In this document: piece by piece, positions 62,410-64,000 of the stretch | Layout: every line of letters begins with the position of its first letter | Numbering within the stretch: the stretch's first letter is position 1 | Assembly (NCBI RefSeq): GCF_002286985.1 | Contig: NZ_NSKC01000011.1 | Location: 49,588 to 113,587, forward strand | From: Halorubrum salipaludis | GTDB taxonomy: Archaea; Halobacteriota; Halobacteria; Halobacteriales; Haloferacaceae | DNA length: 64,000 nt | Direction of reading: 5' to 3' | Notes under the pieces: model-generated | What the model was told of the DNA's origin: nothing | Database searches by the model: none | The model's input: only the letters and a program-made list of their open reading frames with translations | Made by a program: the position numbers and the translations under genes

Positions 62410-64000
62410 CTGTCTCTTACCCACAAGTTCTAACGGCGGAGTTAACGAACTGAGACTGGAAGATGGGGGGTTGTTCACGGAGTTGGAGACCAGATCTCGA
62501 TGGGGATGGACAGCTGTGTGACATGGATGTCTCGGGATGGATTCGTTCAGAGTTCCGTTCAGCAGAGTTTGGAGATAAGCGTCTGACTGATCGACTGGTT
62601 CAACTTGGGGATGAACTCGGCAGTTCACCTGCCGAGTCCATCCCTGCAGCCTGCGAGGCTCACAAGCAGGCACAGCGATCACGGGTGAGTGGCGGAGACG
62701 AGCTGTTGGTCGTCTCCGACACGACGTATCTCACCTTTCCCCGCCACCCAGCCAAGGACGGTCTTGGCGATATTAGTTCCGCAGATATTGACGTAGAAGG
62801 CGTCAAATTACACACTTCAGTTGGTATCCGTCCGGACACTCAGCAGATGACGGGGGTCATCGACCAGCAGGTGCTGGTCGAGGACCAACAGGCAGGTGCC
62901 ACCTACAGCACAAACGGCAGAGACGACCCGATTCCGCTTGAGAATGAGCACGAGAAGTGGCTGCGTGGTGATAGGGAAGCCGCCGAATGGCTTCCTGAAG
63001 ACGTGCATCCGATCTTTGTCCATGACCGAGGTGGGGATGCATTCTCGTTGTACGAGGAGCTAAGCAAAGAGAGCGCCACCGCTGGTTTCGTCGTTCGAGC
63101 CAACCAGAATCGACGCATCTTGACAGAGAGCGGCGAGGCTGGGAAACTCTTCGACTGGAGTAGCGACCTCGCCGAGCGAGGTCGCCACTCCATCGAGATT
63201 CAACAGGGAGGTGGACGAGAAGCTAGAACAGCCGAAGTCTCAATCACCGCAGGAAGTTGTGAGTTGCGCGCACCGCGAAATAATCCGAATCAGCAAGGAT
63301 CCACCGAAGTGAATGTGGTGAGAGTGGATGAAGTGAGCGAGGCTGACGAGCCGATTCAGTGGGTGTTACTCACCACTGAATCGGTCGACACGTTTGAAGA
63401 TATCCTGACCGTAATCGAGTATTACAGCCTTCGATGGCGGATCGAAGAGTGGCACAAAGTACTGAAGAGTGGCTGTGAGATCGAAGATCGACAACTCCAG
63501 ACGTGGGAGCGGATGGAGGTATTGCTGAGCGTGTACTCAGTGATTGCGTGGAAGGTTTTGGAGTTACGAGAGCTAGCCCGCGGAGAAGATTCGGTTGGTC
63601 CAGAGGTGTTGTTAAGCGAGGCCGAGCGCGCAGTTCTGGAAACGAAATTTCCAGAACTGCGCGGCCAAAGCGGGAAAGCCTACGCGGTACATGTGGCAAA
63701 GCTAGGCGGGTATCTAGACCGCGGTTCGGATCCTCCTCCAGGCTGGGAGACGATGTGGAAAGGGCTTCAAAAGCTCCGCATGTGGGCAGAAGGCTACGAA
63801 CTCGGTGCTGAATGAGCGCCGGGCCGCTCATTCAGCCAAACTCACCGTGGATTCAGACCTTCCTCAAGTCTTCCAGCCTGTCTCCCAACTCGAATCCTGT
63901 GAGCTTACCTCAGAAGTGCTGTTTTCCTGACTAATCCGATTATCCTAGTCTTAATTTGGTTAATTTTTCTCGGTGAGCTTGAGTTATGGGTAAGAGACAG
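62410..64000. mobile_element. IS50-like element (IS4 superfamily), complete
   Basis: The left end CTGTCTCTTACCCACAAGT (62410-62428) and the inverted right end TGGGTAAGAGACAG (63987-64000) bound 1591 bp. The left end resembles the IS50/Tn5 outside end CTGACTCTTATACACAAGT. The right end coincides with the window edge, so the 9-bp target duplication expected on the right cannot be seen. The left flank (CCCGCCTAAAGAC) resembles part of an IS605 right end, so it may have inserted into another element. Confidence 0.85.
62523..63815 (+). CDS. IS50-like transposase
   Basis: The 430-residue transposase begins MDVSGWIRSEFRSAEFGDKR and has LLVVSDTTYLTFPR (first Asp), IFVHDRGGDAFSLYEE (second Asp) and YYSLRWRIEEWHKVLKSGCE, the YREK-like box with the catalytic Glu. 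After PAACEAHKQAQ the usual KAAYRFFDN block seen in relatives is missing, so about 30-40 residues may be deleted in frame. The C-terminal helical part is present. ATG 62523 was chosen since the upstream extension is not family-like. Confidence 0.85.
   Translation: MDVSGWIRSEFRSAEFGDKRLTDRLVQLGDELGSSPAESIPAACEAHKQAQRSRVSGGDELLVVSDTTYLTFPRHPAKDGLGDISSADIDVEGVKLHTSVGIRPDTQQMTGVIDQQVLVEDQQAGATYSTNGRDDPIPLENEHEKWLRGDREAAEWLPEDVHPIFVHDRGGDAFSLYEELSKESATAGFVVRANQNRRILTESGEAGKLFDWSSDLAERGRHSIEIQQGGGREARTAEVSITAGSCELRAPRNNPNQQGSTEVNVVRVDEVSEADEPIQWVLLTTESVDTFEDILTVIEYYSLRWRIEEWHKVLKSGCEIEDRQLQTWERMEVLLSVYSVIAWKVLELRELARGEDSVGPEVLLSEAERAVLETKFPELRGQSGKAYAVHVAKLGGYLDRGSDPPPGWETMWKGLQKLRMWAEGYELGAE

Overview
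The window looks like part of a haloarchaeal (class Halobacteria) plasmid or megaplasmid. The evidence is very acidic predicted proteins, high-GC coding DNA with AT-rich islands, several Tat/lipobox lipoproteins, haloarchaeal-type insertion sequences, an Orc1/Cdc6 initiator beside an iteron field, and a ParA partition locus. No rRNA, tRNA or CRISPR array was recognised by eye. Genus cannot be assigned from sequence alone. All family calls come from motif recognition, with no database search.

Layout. 0.4-2.4 kb: transposase broken by one in-frame TAG. 2.6-4.3 kb: two Tat lipoproteins and IS6-like end debris. 4.5-8.7 kb: two small genes, then a three-gene unit encoding a degenerate RecA-fold protein, a small protein and an apparently inactivated B-family polymerase (PolB2-like). 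9.3-14.7 kb: small acidic gene between direct repeats, nuclease-like pseudogene broken by TGA, Ski2-like helicase, and an integrase with its small partner. 15-24.6 kb: membrane-anchored AbrB protein, PD-(D/E)XK nuclease, PhiH1-type repressor with twin operators, ParA/partner module with 9-bp coding repeats, several winged-helix regulators, Fic protein, GNAT enzyme and an intact transposase. 24.8-33.6 kb: membrane and plasmid genes, a HEPN-motif protein, an IS6-like cassette carrying a lipoprotein, a resolvase with a decayed partial duplication, an AT-rich metallophosphoesterase gene and an integrase fragment.

33.7-52.2 kb is a dense defence island. Three genes resembling archaeal AddB, a RecB/Cas4-like nuclease and AddA converge on three genes resembling DISARM DrmE, DrmA and DrmB. 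Divergent from these is a two-gene unit of a CARF-like sensor and a PIN-domain nuclease. Next comes a type II restriction-modification pair with an MvaI/BcnI-family endonuclease. Tight overlaps within each sub-operon suggest one or two multi-gene defence systems. The CARF-PIN pair without any visible CRISPR-Cas genes is the strongest candidate for something poorly described.

52.8-54.7 kb is a replication module: orc1/cdc6 plus at least a dozen 10-bp iterons, several exactly 20 bp apart, with inverted copies beyond an AT-rich stretch. 54.8-60.6 kb carries a decayed toxin-antitoxin-like locus, small genes, a PD-(D/E)XK-like protein, a DUF6884 protein, an alpha/beta hydrolase and an ADP-ribosylglycohydrolase. 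The window ends with an IS200/IS605 element (tnpA, tnpB) and a complete IS50-like element whose right inverted repeat ends exactly at the last base.
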